The notes: generated by a model not told the origin, from the sequence alone. 64,000 bases of DNA from Comamonadaceae bacterium 2PF (GCA_005502875.1 SCMV01000002.1:1-64000), one strand, 5' to 3'; positions 40,645 through 52,522 are shown, counted from the first letter of the stretch. A program made the numbers and translations.

Positions 40645-42141
40645 TCAGGCCACAGGGAACCACAGGGTCGCGCAGGTGCCGCGGCCCTGTTCGCTGGTGA
40701 TGCGAACGCTGCCGTCGTGCAGCTTCATGATCTGCTCGACCAAGGACATGCCCAGCCCGGAGCCGGGGATGTTGCACGAAGGGTCGGCGCGGTAAAAGCG
40801 CTCGAACACCCTGGCCAGCTGCTGCGGCGTCATGCCGATGCCGTGATCCTGCACCTCGATGGCCAAGCCATCGCGCCCGTCACAGTTGAGCTCGAAGCAG
40901 CGGATCTCCACCGGTCCGCCGTTCGGCGAGTACTTGACGGCGTTGTTGATCACGTTGCCAAGCGCTTGCCCGGCCTTGACGCGGTCCGCTGCGATGAGCG
41001 GCACATGTTCCGGCCATGTCCACGTGAGCCTGGTCAGCTGACTGGCGTCGCAACACGAGCCGATGCAGTCGCTGAGGATCTGCTTGAAATCGCACGCCGT
41101 GATGTTCAGGTCGTCGATCTGCCTGGCCTCGATGCGCGCGAGGTCGAGCACTTCCTGCAGCAGGCTCACCATCCAGCTGGCCTGCTTGTGGATCGTCGCG
41201 GCCACCGATTTGACCTGCTCGGCTTTGAGCTCGCGGCTGACGAGCATCTCGCTGAAGCCGAAGATGCTTGTCATGGGGGTTCGAAGTTCATGCGCGGCGG
41301 TGCTGAGGAACTCGCTTTTCATCCGGTCGACCAGGGTCTCGCGCGTGACATCGCGGATGAACAGGACGTGGTCCGATGCCGAGCCGCTTCGGTAACTCAG
41401 TGCCAGGTGTTGCCCATCGCTGGCTTGCATGGTGAACGGGTCGAGCCCTTCGTTGGTGGCCTCGGCAAGCTGATCCAGGTGAAGCCGTGCAGCATCGTGG
41501 GACGTGGCCAGTTCCCGCAGACGGCCTTCGACGTCACCGATCTGGCAGGGGCTGGGAGGGCCCTGTTCCCACCGCACAAGGCGATGAAAAAGCTCGTTGG
41601 ACTGACGCAGTTCGCCTTGATCCGAGAAGTAGGCGATGCCCAACCCAGACAGTTCGCTCATGAGCTGCAGTTGTTGGCTGCGCTGCCTCAGTCGGTTGGT
41701 CAGGCGCTGCGCATCGTCAAGGGAGGTCTGCGCCGCACGCTGCAACATCAGCATGTCGCCGGTGGCGTCGTGCAAGGCGAGGTCAGACAGCTGCAAGCCA
41801 TGGCGCCGCAGGTCCTCAAAGCGCGTGACCACGGGTGTGAGCAGCAGCAGCGTCAGATCCTGTGACTGGCGGCAGACCTGCCCCCGCAGCGAGAGTCCGC
41901 CGTCGCCGTGGGCCGTGACGACCACGGCTTGCCCTTCGTGAGTCGACCAATCGTTGGTTTGCATCAGGGACCTGGGCCGGATGGGGGTCAGGTGCGAGCG
42001 CAAGGCCTCACCCGGTTTCAGCCCCGGTAATGCCCTGACCAACGCTGGGCCGGCCGCCAGCACAGTCCCTTCGGCATCGACAAGGATGTGGAACGGAAAC
42101 GCCGCATCCAATGCAGCGCCCTGTATGCACGGACTGGCCAT
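40645..42141 (-). CDS. Sensor histidine kinase with HNOBA-like domain
   Basis: Cytoplasmic kinase, 498 residues from ATG 42141, whose codon lies 2 bp past the H-NOX stop. The N-terminus (about 1-135) matches the HNOBA (H-NOX-associated) domain of soluble guanylate cyclase: FPFHILVDAEGTV, the ALPGLKPGEAL region and LSDLALHDATGDML. A coiled coil (about 135-165) and a PAS-like part (165-270) follow, then HisKA His284 in TAAHELRTPMTS and an ATPase end (GSGLGMSLVEQIM). The likely partner is the H-NOX just upstream. No response regulator is adjacent. Confidence 0.9.
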   Translation of the reverse strand: MASPCIQGAALDAAFPFHILVDAEGTVLAAGPALVRALPGLKPGEALRSHLTPIRPRSLMQTNDWSTHEGQAVVVTAHGDGGLSLRGQVCRQSQDLTLLLLTPVVTRFEDLRRHGLQLSDLALHDATGDMLMLQRAAQTSLDDAQRLTNRLRQRSQQLQLMSELSGLGIAYFSDQGELRQSNELFHRLVRWEQGPPSPCQIGDVEGRLRELATSHDAARLHLDQLAEATNEGLDPFTMQASDGQHLALSYRSGSASDHVLFIRDVTRETLVDRMKSEFLSTAAHELRTPMTSIFGFSEMLVSRELKAEQVKSVAATIHKQASWMVSLLQEVLDLARIEARQIDDLNITACDFKQILSDCIGSCCDASQLTRLTWTWPEHVPLIAADRVKAGQALGNVINNAVKYSPNGGPVEIRCFELNCDGRDGLAIEVQDHGIGMTPQQLARVFERFYRADPSCNIPGSGLGMSLVEQIMKLHDGSVRITSEQGRGTCATLWFPVA

Positions 42142-42143
42142 GT

Positions 42144-42692
42144 TCACGACAGGATTCGGATGTGGAAGCGGTCTTGTGGCACGCCGTCGCTGCGCCAACC
42201 CGTTTGCTGAATGTCGATCGTCTGATTGAACCGCTTGGCCAGACCAACGATGAGCCCCTCCACCATGGGCGCCAGGCCGTCGCGGTGCGATTCGTAGACC
42301 AGGTCCAGCTCGGTGTCGCTCTTTTCCTCCACGCGGAAGTGCGGGGGGCGAATGCTGGGCATGGTGACTTCGATGCGCGCGTGCATGTGGTTCATGCCAT
42401 GCAAGAACGAGCGCAGGTCGTCACCGCACATGGCGAGCATGTCACCGTAACCTTCCTCTGCGGTGTAGAGGATCCAGTATTCGCCAAACGCCTTGAGAAC
42501 CTGCTGCGCCGGAAGGCCCAGCTCATGGCTCACCGCCTGCACGAGTCCGTACGTCACGGCGTCGTCGTAGGTCTGCATGGCGACGAAACCTTCATCCGGC
42601 CAGCGGGCTGCCTGGCAGACACGGCGCCAGCCTTCCTCTCCCTTGAGCGAAACGACCAATTGCTCGATGGCGCGGTTGACGAGTCCGTACAT
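42144..42692 (-). CDS. H-NOX heme-based nitric oxide sensor
   Basis: 182-residue H-NOX (HNOB) domain from ATG 42692 with AGGAGGC upstream. Heme-ligand His102 is in GMNHMHAR and the heme-propionate motif is YESHR (Tyr133-Ser135-Arg137). No tyrosine is present at the distal position that gives O2 binding in other H-NOX proteins, which suggests NO selectivity (inference). It is coupled to the HNOBA kinase with 2 bp between stop and start. Together they would sense NO and alter phosphorylation of an unlinked regulator. Confidence 0.95.
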   Translation of the reverse strand: MYGLVNRAIEQLVVSLKGEEGWRRVCQAARWPDEGFVAMQTYDDAVTYGLVQAVSHELGLPAQQVLKAFGEYWILYTAEEGYGDMLAMCGDDLRSFLHGMNHMHARIEVTMPSIRPPHFRVEEKSDTELDLVYESHRDGLAPMVEGLIVGLAKRFNQTIDIQQTGWRSDGVPQDRFHIRILS

Positions 42693-42841
42693 GGGGCCTC
42701 CTGTTTCGCAGGCGGTGAGGGCGCGTGGTGCGCGCATGGTGCTGCCTCTGAAGTATGCGCAGGCGCTCTCGGGTCGTGTCACATGCGGTCACAACAGGCG
42801 TCGCCATCCCGGTAAGAGATCACGTCTGAGACAATCGGCAC

Positions 42842-44347
42842 ATGCTCTGGATTGAAATTGCCCTGCTCGTTTGCGTCCTGCTCCTGCTGATCGTGCTCAT
42901 CGCGCGGCAGCCTCGCTCGCCCGAGGTCGCCTTGGCCAGCTTGGCCACGGAGATCAAGGCCCATGGCGACGAGCGGCAAATGGCGCTTGAGCGACAGTTG
43001 CGTGACGAGTTGCAGCGAAGCGCCAGTGCCACGCGCCAGGAGTTGGCGCAAGGCCTGGGGCAAACCATCGCCTTGTTCCAGCAGACCTTGCTGGGCCAAC
43101 ACGGCGATGCCACCCGGACTCAGAACGAGCAGCTCGACAGCTTCCGGGTGCAACTGGCGACCATGCAGCAAGGGCTGGCCGATGCGCTACGTGACAGCGC
43201 CCACCAGGCAGCGTTGCAGTCGTCCAGCCTGCGCGAGGCCCAGACGCAAGCGCTGGCGCGCTTCAATGAGGCCCAGGAGATGGCCCTCAAGCGGCTGAGC
43301 GATGGCATGGCCGAGCAGTTGCGCACGCTGTCGGAGGCAAACGACCGCCGTTTGACCGAGGTGCGCCAAACGGTGGAGCAGCGACTGCAGTCGCTGCAGG
43401 CCGACAACGAGAAAAAGCTCGAGCAGATGCGCCAGACGGTGGACGAGAAGCTGCACGCCACGCTGGAGCAGCGCCTGGGCGAGAGCTTCAAGCAGGTGGC
43501 CGACCGCCTTGAACAGGTGCACAAGGGCCTGGGTGAGATGCAGCGCCTGGCCAGCGACGTGGGCTCGCTCAACCGCGTGCTCAGCAACGTGAAAACGCGC
43601 GGCATCTTTGGCGAGGTGCAATTGGCCGGACTGCTGGACCAGGTCTTCACACCCGAGCAGTACGGTGTCAACGTCGAGACGGTGCCGGGCTCCGGCGCGC
43701 GAGTGGAGTTCGCCATCCGCCTGCCGGGTCAGGGTGATGCCCATCAGCCACTGTGGCTGCCCATCGACGCCAAGTTCCCGCGTGAAGATTACGAACGCTT
43801 GCTCGAGGCGCAAGAGCGTGCCGACGCCCCCGCTGTCGAGGTGGCGGCCAAGGCCATCGAGCAGCGCCTGCGCCTGGAGGCCAAAACCATCCGCGCAAAG
43901 TACATCGCGCCGCCGCACACGGCCGACTTCGCCATCCTCTTCGTGCCCACCGAAGGCCTGTATGCCGAGGCCCTGCGCAGGCCCGGTCTGGTTGAGGCGC
44001 TGCAGCGCGAACACCGCGTGATGCTGGCTGGCCCGACGACGCTGCTGGCCACGCTCAACAGCTTGCAGATGGGTTTCCGCACGCTGGCGCTCGAGAAGCG
44101 CTCCACCGAGGTCTGGCAGGTGCTGGGAGCGGTCAAGACCGAGTTCAGCAAGTTCGGCGACGTGCTGGCCAAGACGAAGAAAAAGCTCGAAGAGGCTGGC
44201 AACACGATCTCGTCGATCGAGACGCGCACGCGCGTCATGGGCAAGGCGCTCAGGGATGTCGAGGCTTTGCCCGACACCCAGGCCCAGTCGCTGCTGCCCG
44301 GCGCAGAAGCCGCAGCGATTGAGGTGGGCGAGGGCGACGAGGCCTGA
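42842..44347 (+). CDS. rmuC: DNA recombination protein RmuC
   Basis: 501 residues: an N-terminal membrane helix (about 2-20, IEIALLVCVLLLLIVLIA), a long coiled coil (about 30-245) and the RmuC nuclease-like domain (about 250-440; GIFGEVQLAGLLDQV and LPIDAKFPREDY). It is implicated in limiting genome inversions. It is divergent from the H-NOX gene. A GACAAT -10-like site lies shortly upstream. Confidence 0.95.
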   Translation: MLWIEIALLVCVLLLLIVLIARQPRSPEVALASLATEIKAHGDERQMALERQLRDELQRSASATRQELAQGLGQTIALFQQTLLGQHGDATRTQNEQLDSFRVQLATMQQGLADALRDSAHQAALQSSSLREAQTQALARFNEAQEMALKRLSDGMAEQLRTLSEANDRRLTEVRQTVEQRLQSLQADNEKKLEQMRQTVDEKLHATLEQRLGESFKQVADRLEQVHKGLGEMQRLASDVGSLNRVLSNVKTRGIFGEVQLAGLLDQVFTPEQYGVNVETVPGSGARVEFAIRLPGQGDAHQPLWLPIDAKFPREDYERLLEAQERADAPAVEVAAKAIEQRLRLEAKTIRAKYIAPPHTADFAILFVPTEGLYAEALRRPGLVEALQREHRVMLAGPTTLLATLNSLQMGFRTLALEKRSTEVWQVLGAVKTEFSKFGDVLAKTKKKLEEAGNTISSIETRTRVMGKALRDVEALPDTQAQSLLPGAEAAAIEVGEGDEA

Positions 44348-44410
44348 GCACCGCACGCCCGCCATCAGGCCCCTGTTGACGCCTGACGCCTGACGCTTGG
44401 CCCCAGGGCC

Positions 44411-45508
44411 TCAGGCCTTGGCGCCCAGGGCTTTGGCCCGCTCCTGCCTTTTGCTCAGCGCATCAGCCGACGGCTGTTGTTCCAGTTGCGTCGGCCAGCC
44501 ACGCAGGTGCTGTTCGACGATGCGGCTGAGCGCGCGGATCCAGTCCAGCCTGTCGTTCAGGCAGGGGATGTAGGTGAAGGCCTGCCCGCCACTGGAGAGG
44601 AAGGCCTCCCGCGCCTCCATGTCGATTTCCTCCAGCGTCTCGATGCAATCGGAGACAAACGCCGGGCAGATGACATCGACCCGCTTCGTGCCGGCCTTGG
44701 CCAGGGCGCGCAAGGTGGGTTCGGTGTAAGGCTGCAACCATTTGGCCTTGCCGAAGCGACTCTGGAAGGTGACCACGTACTGGTCCTTCGTGAGCCCCAG
44801 CGCCTGTGCCAGCAGGCGCCCCGTCACCATGCATTCACAGTGGTACGGGTCGCCCAGCAACAAGGTGCGGTGCGGCATGCCATGAAAGCTCATGACGAGC
44901 TTGTCCGGGCGGCCTTCACGGGCCCAGTGCTCGCGCACCGATTCGGCCAGGCTGGCGATGTAGTCGGCGTCGTCATGGAAGTGGTTGACGTGGCGCAGCT
45001 CTGGCAGTCGGCGTGTTTGCTGCCCCCAACGGAAGACCTCGTCCATGACGCTGGCGGTGGTCGCGCCCGAGTACTGCGGGTACAGCGGCACGATGAGCAC
45101 ACGGTCCACGCCTTCGGCCTTGAGCGCGTCGAGCTGGCTGGCCACGCTGGGCTGGCCGTAGCGCATGGCGTGGCGAACACGCAGCTGGTGTCCGTGCTGG
45201 CCCAGGAAGCCCGCGAGCAAGGTGGTCTGTTTTTCGGTCCACACGCGCAGCGGCGAGCCCTGCGGCATCCAGATGCTGGCGTATTTGGCGGCCGATTTTT
45301 TGGGGCGCACGCGCAGGATGATGCCGTTCAGGATCGGCCACCAAAGCATGCGCGGGATCTCGACGACCCGTCGGTCCCACAGGAACTGCCCCAGGTAGCG
45401 TCGCAGCGCTTTGGGGGTGGGTTCATCGGGGGTGCCCAGGTTGACCAGCAGCACGCCGGTGCGTGGGGTCTGGCCGTGTTGGAAGTCGGGTTCTTTGGCG
45501 AAGCTCAT
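44411..45508 (-). CDS. hemH: Ferrochelatase
   Basis: Last step of protoheme synthesis: inserts Fe2+ into protoporphyrin IX. 365 residues. Motifs VLLVNLGTPDEPTPKALRRYL and the active-site His in MSFHGMPHRT; PQYSGATTASVMDEV is also typical. Its ATG overlaps the stop of the upstream hybrid kinase gene (ATGA), so translation of the two is coupled. Confidence 0.96.
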   Translation of the reverse strand: MSFAKEPDFQHGQTPRTGVLLVNLGTPDEPTPKALRRYLGQFLWDRRVVEIPRMLWWPILNGIILRVRPKKSAAKYASIWMPQGSPLRVWTEKQTTLLAGFLGQHGHQLRVRHAMRYGQPSVASQLDALKAEGVDRVLIVPLYPQYSGATTASVMDEVFRWGQQTRRLPELRHVNHFHDDADYIASLAESVREHWAREGRPDKLVMSFHGMPHRTLLLGDPYHCECMVTGRLLAQALGLTKDQYVVTFQSRFGKAKWLQPYTEPTLRALAKAGTKRVDVICPAFVSDCIETLEEIDMEAREAFLSSGGQAFTYIPCLNDRLDWIRALSRIVEQHLRGWPTQLEQQPSADALSKRQERAKALGAKA

Positions 45509-48500
45509 GGCTTCGGATTGTGGGCCCGTTCAGCGAGCTGGCAGAGCTCGGTGGTCACGGCCACGATGTCGATGGGCTTGGTCCAGTAACCGGTGAAACC
45601 GGCCAGGCGGGCGCGCTCGATGTCGTCGGGCATGGCGTCGGCCGAGCACATGTACGCGGGTGCCTGGCTGAGCCCGGGGATGCGGCGCAGCGCTTCGAGC
45701 ACCTCGAAGCCGGACATGCCGGGCAAGTGGGCATCGAGCACCAGCACGTCGGGCAGGCGCTCGTTGCACAGGCTGACGGCCACGTCACCGTCTTCGGCGA
45801 TGTCGAGCTCCAGCTGCGCGTGGGGGCGCAAGGCCTCGGCGAACAGCAAGGCGTTGATGCGGTTGTCCTCGACGTACAGCACGCGCAAGGGGCGCTGGGT
45901 CTGGGCAGAAGGCGAAGGCGGAGAAACGGTCAATTCGATCGGGATGGCTCCATCGGTGTGGGGGCCATCGTCTGCGTGCGCACCTTCGGTCGCGGCCACG
46001 GCCGAGGGGGCCTGTGGCAGGGTGATGCTGACCCGGGTTCCACTGCCGGGGCGACTCTCGATTTCCATGCGACCTCCCATGGACTCAATCAGCGAGCGGG
46101 TGATGATAAGCCCGAGACCGGTGCCTTCGACATGGGATGTCTCCCGCCCCAGGCGCTCGAACGGTTGAAAAAGGCGGTTGAGCTGCTCGGGGGTCATGCC
46201 GGCGCCGGCATCCGTGATCGCGAGTTCGATCACGGCGTTGGGCAAGACCCGCCCCTCGACACGAACAAAACCGCTTTGCTGGTTGTATTTGATGGCGTTC
46301 GAGCCAATGTTGACCAGCACTTGTCGCAGGCGTTGCCGGTCTGCCAGCACGTGGATCTCTGCCGGGATGTGGCTGCTCATTGTGATTTCGCGCTGCTCGG
46401 CCATGGGCAACAGCATCGACAGGCATTGCACCACCTCCTCATCGAGGCGAAGCACCTCCGGGCGCAGCGACATCACACCGGCTTCGACCTGTTGCAGGTC
46501 AAGCACGTCGTTGACCAGGCCCGAGAGGTGCCGGCCTGCGTGCAGGATCTGATCGACGTAGTTGCGTTGTGCGACGTCGGCGGGGCCGGTCTGCATTTGC
46601 AGCCGCAGCAGCTGGGCAAAGCCCGTGATGGCATTGAGCGGAGTGCGGATCTCGTGGCTCATGCGCGAGAGGAACTCGCTCTTGGAGGCACTGGCCGCCT
46701 CGGCGAGCTGCTGCGCGCGCTGGGCGTTTTCGGCCTCTTTCAGCCGGGTGATGTCGGAGTGCGTGCCAACCACACGCGATGGCATGCCGTCGTGCGAGCG
46801 CGCCACCACCTTGCCGCGCGAGAGGATGTGCAGGAAGTGGCCGTCGCGGTGACGCAGGCGGAACTCGACCTCCTGCACCGAGCGCGTCTCGGTCATGTAC
46901 TGCATGGTGCTGTGGGCCACCTTGTCGCGGTCCTCGGGGTGGATGCGCGCGAAGATCTCTTCGATGGTGTCGCCGATGTCGCTGTCCTGAAAGCCGAGCA
47001 TCTGCTTCCAGCGACTCGAGTAGTAGACAACGCCCGTGACCATGTCCCAGTCCCAAACGCCATCGCCAGCGCCTTCAAGCGCGAACTTCCAGCGCTCTTC
47101 GCTGGAGGCAAGTTCGTGCACCGCCAGGCGCTCCTGCGTGATGTCCCGGAAGGTGACCATGGCTGCGAAAGGTGGCTGCTGCGGGTCGAGCCTCAGCAGG
47201 TGACTGGACATCTGCAGCCAGACGATCTCGCGGTCCGCTCGCCGCGCCGGCACGACCCGGTCGACGACCCGCTCGCCGGTGTCGATGGTTTCCTGAAGCG
47301 GCCAGTGCTGGCGTGGCAGGGGGGTGCACAGGTCGTCCTCAAGCAACTGGACCAGGTCAGCTTGCAAGGACTCGTGGTCGGTCTGCTGCGCCTGCAGTCC
47401 CAGCACGCGCCTGGCAGCCGGGTTCATGGCGACAACCTGCCCCTGCAGGTCGACGATGAGCAGGCCGTCGCGGATGGTCGCCGCGACCGATCGGTACAGC
47501 TCTTCGCTGACGCGCAACTTGTCGTCGCCCACCTTGCGGTCGGTGATGTCGCTGGTCAGGTAGAGCACCTGACCGCCGGTCATCGGGGTGACGCGGGCCT
47601 CGAAGTGGTGGGTGGCGCCTTGCGTGATCTCCAGGTCGTACTGGATGGTCTGGGGCAGGCCGGTCTGGCGCGCTCGATCGACGGCGGCGCGCTGCAGCCG
47701 TGCGACGCCTTCAGGCAGCATGGCCCCCACCTGCTGTCCGATCAGCTGCCCCGCTTGCCCGACCAGTTGTGGGTGATCGAGGTGCCCGTCGATGTAGCGG
47801 TTGTCCTCGTCGATCACGAACCAAAGATCGGGCAGGGCGCGCAGCACCGAGCTCAGCCGCTCCTGGGTGGCCTCGAGGGCCTGCTGCTGTCGCTTGAGCA
47901 ACTCCGCGTCGCTGTGAGAGCGCGTGATGTCCATCGCGAAGTGCACCGTGCAGCCGTCTTCCAGTGCGTCGTCTCGGATGAGCAGCCAGCGATCCTTGAA
48001 CCGAATCTCGGCGCGCTGGCCGGTGCCTCTGAGGCCCAGCCTCCAAGCGATGAAGGCGGCTTCCTGACCTGGCTGGCAGTCCGGGTAGTGGCCGGCCTTG
48101 ACCATGCGCGCAACGATGTCGGGCCAACGGTCGCCTTCACCGGATTGTGCGTCACCAATGAGTTCACGCCACAGGCGGTTGCCCAGCACGACATGACCGT
48201 TCGGGTCGGTGATCATGATGCTGGTCGAGAAGGACTCGATGGCCTGGCGCAGCAGTCGGTCGGCGCGCCTGATCGCTTGCTCCGCTTCCATTTGCCGGGT
48301 GATGTTGCGGCTGGCGCCCCGGTAGCCTTGAAAGCGTCCCGTCGCATCAAAAACCGGTTGACCGCTGACGCTCACCACGATGCGGCCCCGGGGCGTCATC
48401 CGGTCACCGATCAGGTCCTGAAAGGGCTCGTGGCGTTCCCGGGCCTGCAGGTAGCGCTGCCAGTTGTCTCGGGTGTCATCGTTGCGGGGGATGAGCACGC

Positions 48501-49149
48501 CACGCGCCGACGTGCCGATCTGGGTGGCGGGGTCGATGCCAGTGTGGTGAAGCAGGCCGGCGGAGACCCATTGCAACAGTCCGTTGGCGTCGGTTTCCCA
48601 CAGCCAGTCGCTGCCGGCCATCGAAGCGGTGCGAACCCGCTCTTCGCTGCGCCGGGTGCACTCGGCTTCGAGGTGACGTTGCAGCAGTTGCGATGCCGCC
48701 TCGGCGACATCGCGCAGCACCGAGAGTTGCTGCGATGACCAGGCGCAGGGGACTGCAGACCACAGCGATGCCACGCCGACGACCTGTCCATGGACCTGCC
48801 ATGGTGCGCTGGCAAGCGCCTTGAGGTTGCCTCGCGATGGCACGCTGGCAGCCGGTCCGCCGCAAGCGGCATCGAGTTCCACGTCGGGGATGACGAGCGG
48901 TGTGGCTGGCGACGTCGACAGGATCATGTGGGCGCGAGGCACCGGGCCCGTGCGACCGCATGCAGGCGTCACCGGCCAGGCGTTGGGCCCATCCAGCATG
49001 AAAAGGCCCGAGCACAGCTCATCGGTGCCAAGGGCAAGCAGCCGCGTCAGGGCCGCGAACGCCGCCTCGTTGGCCTGGATCGCCTCGCGCACAGCCTGCA
49101 TCAAGTCCGAGCGTTCATCGTCCAGCTGGAGGGAGAAGGGCGTGGTCAT
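45505..49149 (-). CDS. Multi-PAS hybrid sensor histidine kinase
   Basis: 1214 residues, soluble. Order: GAF-like (about 25-165), five PAS domains (about 175-290, 300-410, 425-550, 555-690, 700-815), HisKA with His832 in MSHEIRTPLN, ATPase (GTGLGLIITRSLIE) and a C-terminal receiver with phospho-Asp1139 (LVLDAHLPGMSGF) and Lys in YWTKPID. It ends in an ATGA overlap with hemH and follows the cyclase gene by 68 bp. Five PAS domains imply several ligands or long signal relays. No output partner is seen nearby. Confidence 0.92.
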   Translation of the reverse strand: MTTPFSLQLDDERSDLMQAVREAIQANEAAFAALTRLLALGTDELCSGLFMLDGPNAWPVTPACGRTGPVPRAHMILSTSPATPLVIPDVELDAACGGPAASVPSRGNLKALASAPWQVHGQVVGVASLWSAVPCAWSSQQLSVLRDVAEAASQLLQRHLEAECTRRSEERVRTASMAGSDWLWETDANGLLQWVSAGLLHHTGIDPATQIGTSARGVLIPRNDDTRDNWQRYLQARERHEPFQDLIGDRMTPRGRIVVSVSGQPVFDATGRFQGYRGASRNITRQMEAEQAIRRADRLLRQAIESFSTSIMITDPNGHVVLGNRLWRELIGDAQSGEGDRWPDIVARMVKAGHYPDCQPGQEAAFIAWRLGLRGTGQRAEIRFKDRWLLIRDDALEDGCTVHFAMDITRSHSDAELLKRQQQALEATQERLSSVLRALPDLWFVIDEDNRYIDGHLDHPQLVGQAGQLIGQQVGAMLPEGVARLQRAAVDRARQTGLPQTIQYDLEITQGATHHFEARVTPMTGGQVLYLTSDITDRKVGDDKLRVSEELYRSVAATIRDGLLIVDLQGQVVAMNPAARRVLGLQAQQTDHESLQADLVQLLEDDLCTPLPRQHWPLQETIDTGERVVDRVVPARRADREIVWLQMSSHLLRLDPQQPPFAAMVTFRDITQERLAVHELASSEERWKFALEGAGDGVWDWDMVTGVVYYSSRWKQMLGFQDSDIGDTIEEIFARIHPEDRDKVAHSTMQYMTETRSVQEVEFRLRHRDGHFLHILSRGKVVARSHDGMPSRVVGTHSDITRLKEAENAQRAQQLAEAASASKSEFLSRMSHEIRTPLNAITGFAQLLRLQMQTGPADVAQRNYVDQILHAGRHLSGLVNDVLDLQQVEAGVMSLRPEVLRLDEEVVQCLSMLLPMAEQREITMSSHIPAEIHVLADRQRLRQVLVNIGSNAIKYNQQSGFVRVEGRVLPNAVIELAITDAGAGMTPEQLNRLFQPFERLGRETSHVEGTGLGLIITRSLIESMGGRMEIESRPGSGTRVSITLPQAPSAVAATEGAHADDGPHTDGAIPIELTVSPPSPSAQTQRPLRVLYVEDNRINALLFAEALRPHAQLELDIAEDGDVAVSLCNERLPDVLVLDAHLPGMSGFEVLEALRRIPGLSQAPAYMCSADAMPDDIERARLAGFTGYWTKPIDIVAVTTELCQLAERAHNPKP

Positions 49150-49217
49150 TCCAAAAAGCGGACGGTCGTTGTCGCGATTGCCATGCGCTCACTCTAGCCC
49201 ACGTGCAGCGCAGCCGA

Positions 49218-50156
49218 TCACTGAGGCAATGTGTCCGAAAAGCTCAGGATGTCGAATCGGATCTGGGTGCTGGTCGGGTCGGAGGGGGCGGCACCCAGGC
49301 TGATGACCCCGCTGCCGTGCAAGGTGCAGGTGCCGCGACGCAGCGTGAGCACCTGATCGTCTCGGTCGAAGCGGATGTGGGTTCCGTTGTAACTCAGGTC
49401 GCTGAGGTAGATGTGGCCGCTGTGCGACTCGATGCGTGCGTGCGAGCGCGAAACCCGTGAATCGCTCACGCAGAACGAGGCCTGGGGGCTGCGGCCCAGG
49501 ATCACGGGCATTTGAGCGGTCGAGAAGACCCGCTCGGTGCTCAGCCAGCTCAGGCGGATGCCATCTGGGACATCGGTTTCCGGGGCGTCCATGATGGCCG
49601 TCGACAAGGCATCCGAATCGCCAAAACGCCGGTTGTCCATGCGCAAGACGGGCACGGGTTCCTTGCGTCCGCGCAGGTGCAGCTTGTCGATGCTGCGAAA
49701 ACGTTCCTGCTGATCCGAGGGCAGCTCGCGCAGCAAGGGGCCGGTGGTCAGGGTTTCGTTGTCGCCGGCCAGGTCCAGCAGGCGTGCCGCGACGTTGACG
49801 GCATCGCCGAAGCAGTCGCCATCGACCTGCACCATCTCACCCCATGCGATGGCCACCTTGAGCTTGATGGCGCCGCTGCGCAGGGGCACGCCTTCGCCCA
49901 CCGGACGCAATTGCTCCAGCGCTTCGTGCAGGCTGACGGACGCTTCGACCGCAGGCTCGGCCTGCTCGAAGACGGCCATCAACCCGTCACCCAATGTCTT
50001 GACCACCCGGCCGCCGTGCCGCGCGATGCGATCGCCCAACATCGAAAGGCTCTGCGTGACGACTTGAGCCGCCTGCGCATTGCCCAGCTTGAGGTAAAGC
50101 GATGTGCTGCCGCGCAGGTCGGCAAACAGGATGGCGCGTTCCTTGGTCGTGCCCAT
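49218..50156 (-). CDS. Class III adenylate cyclase with C-terminal FHA domain
   Basis: 312 residues. Catalytic domain about 1-180: metal Asp13 (LFADLRGS) and Asp57 (KTLGDGLMAVF), adenine-selecting Lys53 and Asp114, and transition-state Asn121 and Arg125 (NVAAR). All are present, so it is probably an active cAMP-forming cyclase. A linker leads to an FHA domain (about 205-300; LGRSPQASFCVSDSRVSRSH, then YNGTHIRF) that binds phospho-Thr peptides. It is read in the same direction as the multi-PAS kinase, with 68 bp between. The FHA partner is unknown. Confidence 0.9.
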   Translation of the reverse strand: MGTTKERAILFADLRGSTSLYLKLGNAQAAQVVTQSLSMLGDRIARHGGRVVKTLGDGLMAVFEQAEPAVEASVSLHEALEQLRPVGEGVPLRSGAIKLKVAIAWGEMVQVDGDCFGDAVNVAARLLDLAGDNETLTTGPLLRELPSDQQERFRSIDKLHLRGRKEPVPVLRMDNRRFGDSDALSTAIMDAPETDVPDGIRLSWLSTERVFSTAQMPVILGRSPQASFCVSDSRVSRSHARIESHSGHIYLSDLSYNGTHIRFDRDDQVLTLRRGTCTLHGSGVISLGAAPSDPTSTQIRFDILSFSDTLPQ

Positions 50157-50235
50157 GCTGGTATCTTGGCCGAATCAGTCGAGCCCAGCGTGATGAATTG
50201 CACGCAGTTTGGTGGCAAATTGCAGCGCTTGCATG

Positions 50236-50260
50236 AAAAAACCCGGCGCGAGGCCGGGTT
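50236..50260 (-). terminator. Intrinsic terminator of rpoD
   Basis: Read leftwards: AACCCGGC, loop CTCGC, GCCGGGTT, followed by a T run, 25 bp after the rpoD stop. Confidence 0.85.
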
Positions 50261-50284
50261 CGGTGTCGGAAATCCGCGAAGGGA

Positions 50285-52522
<2,238 letters not shown>

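Noticed and set aside
45463-48738. Open frame of about 1091 codons antisense to the multi-PAS kinase
   Set aside because: Same high-GC artefact; the kinase strand has full HisKA, ATPase and receiver motifs.
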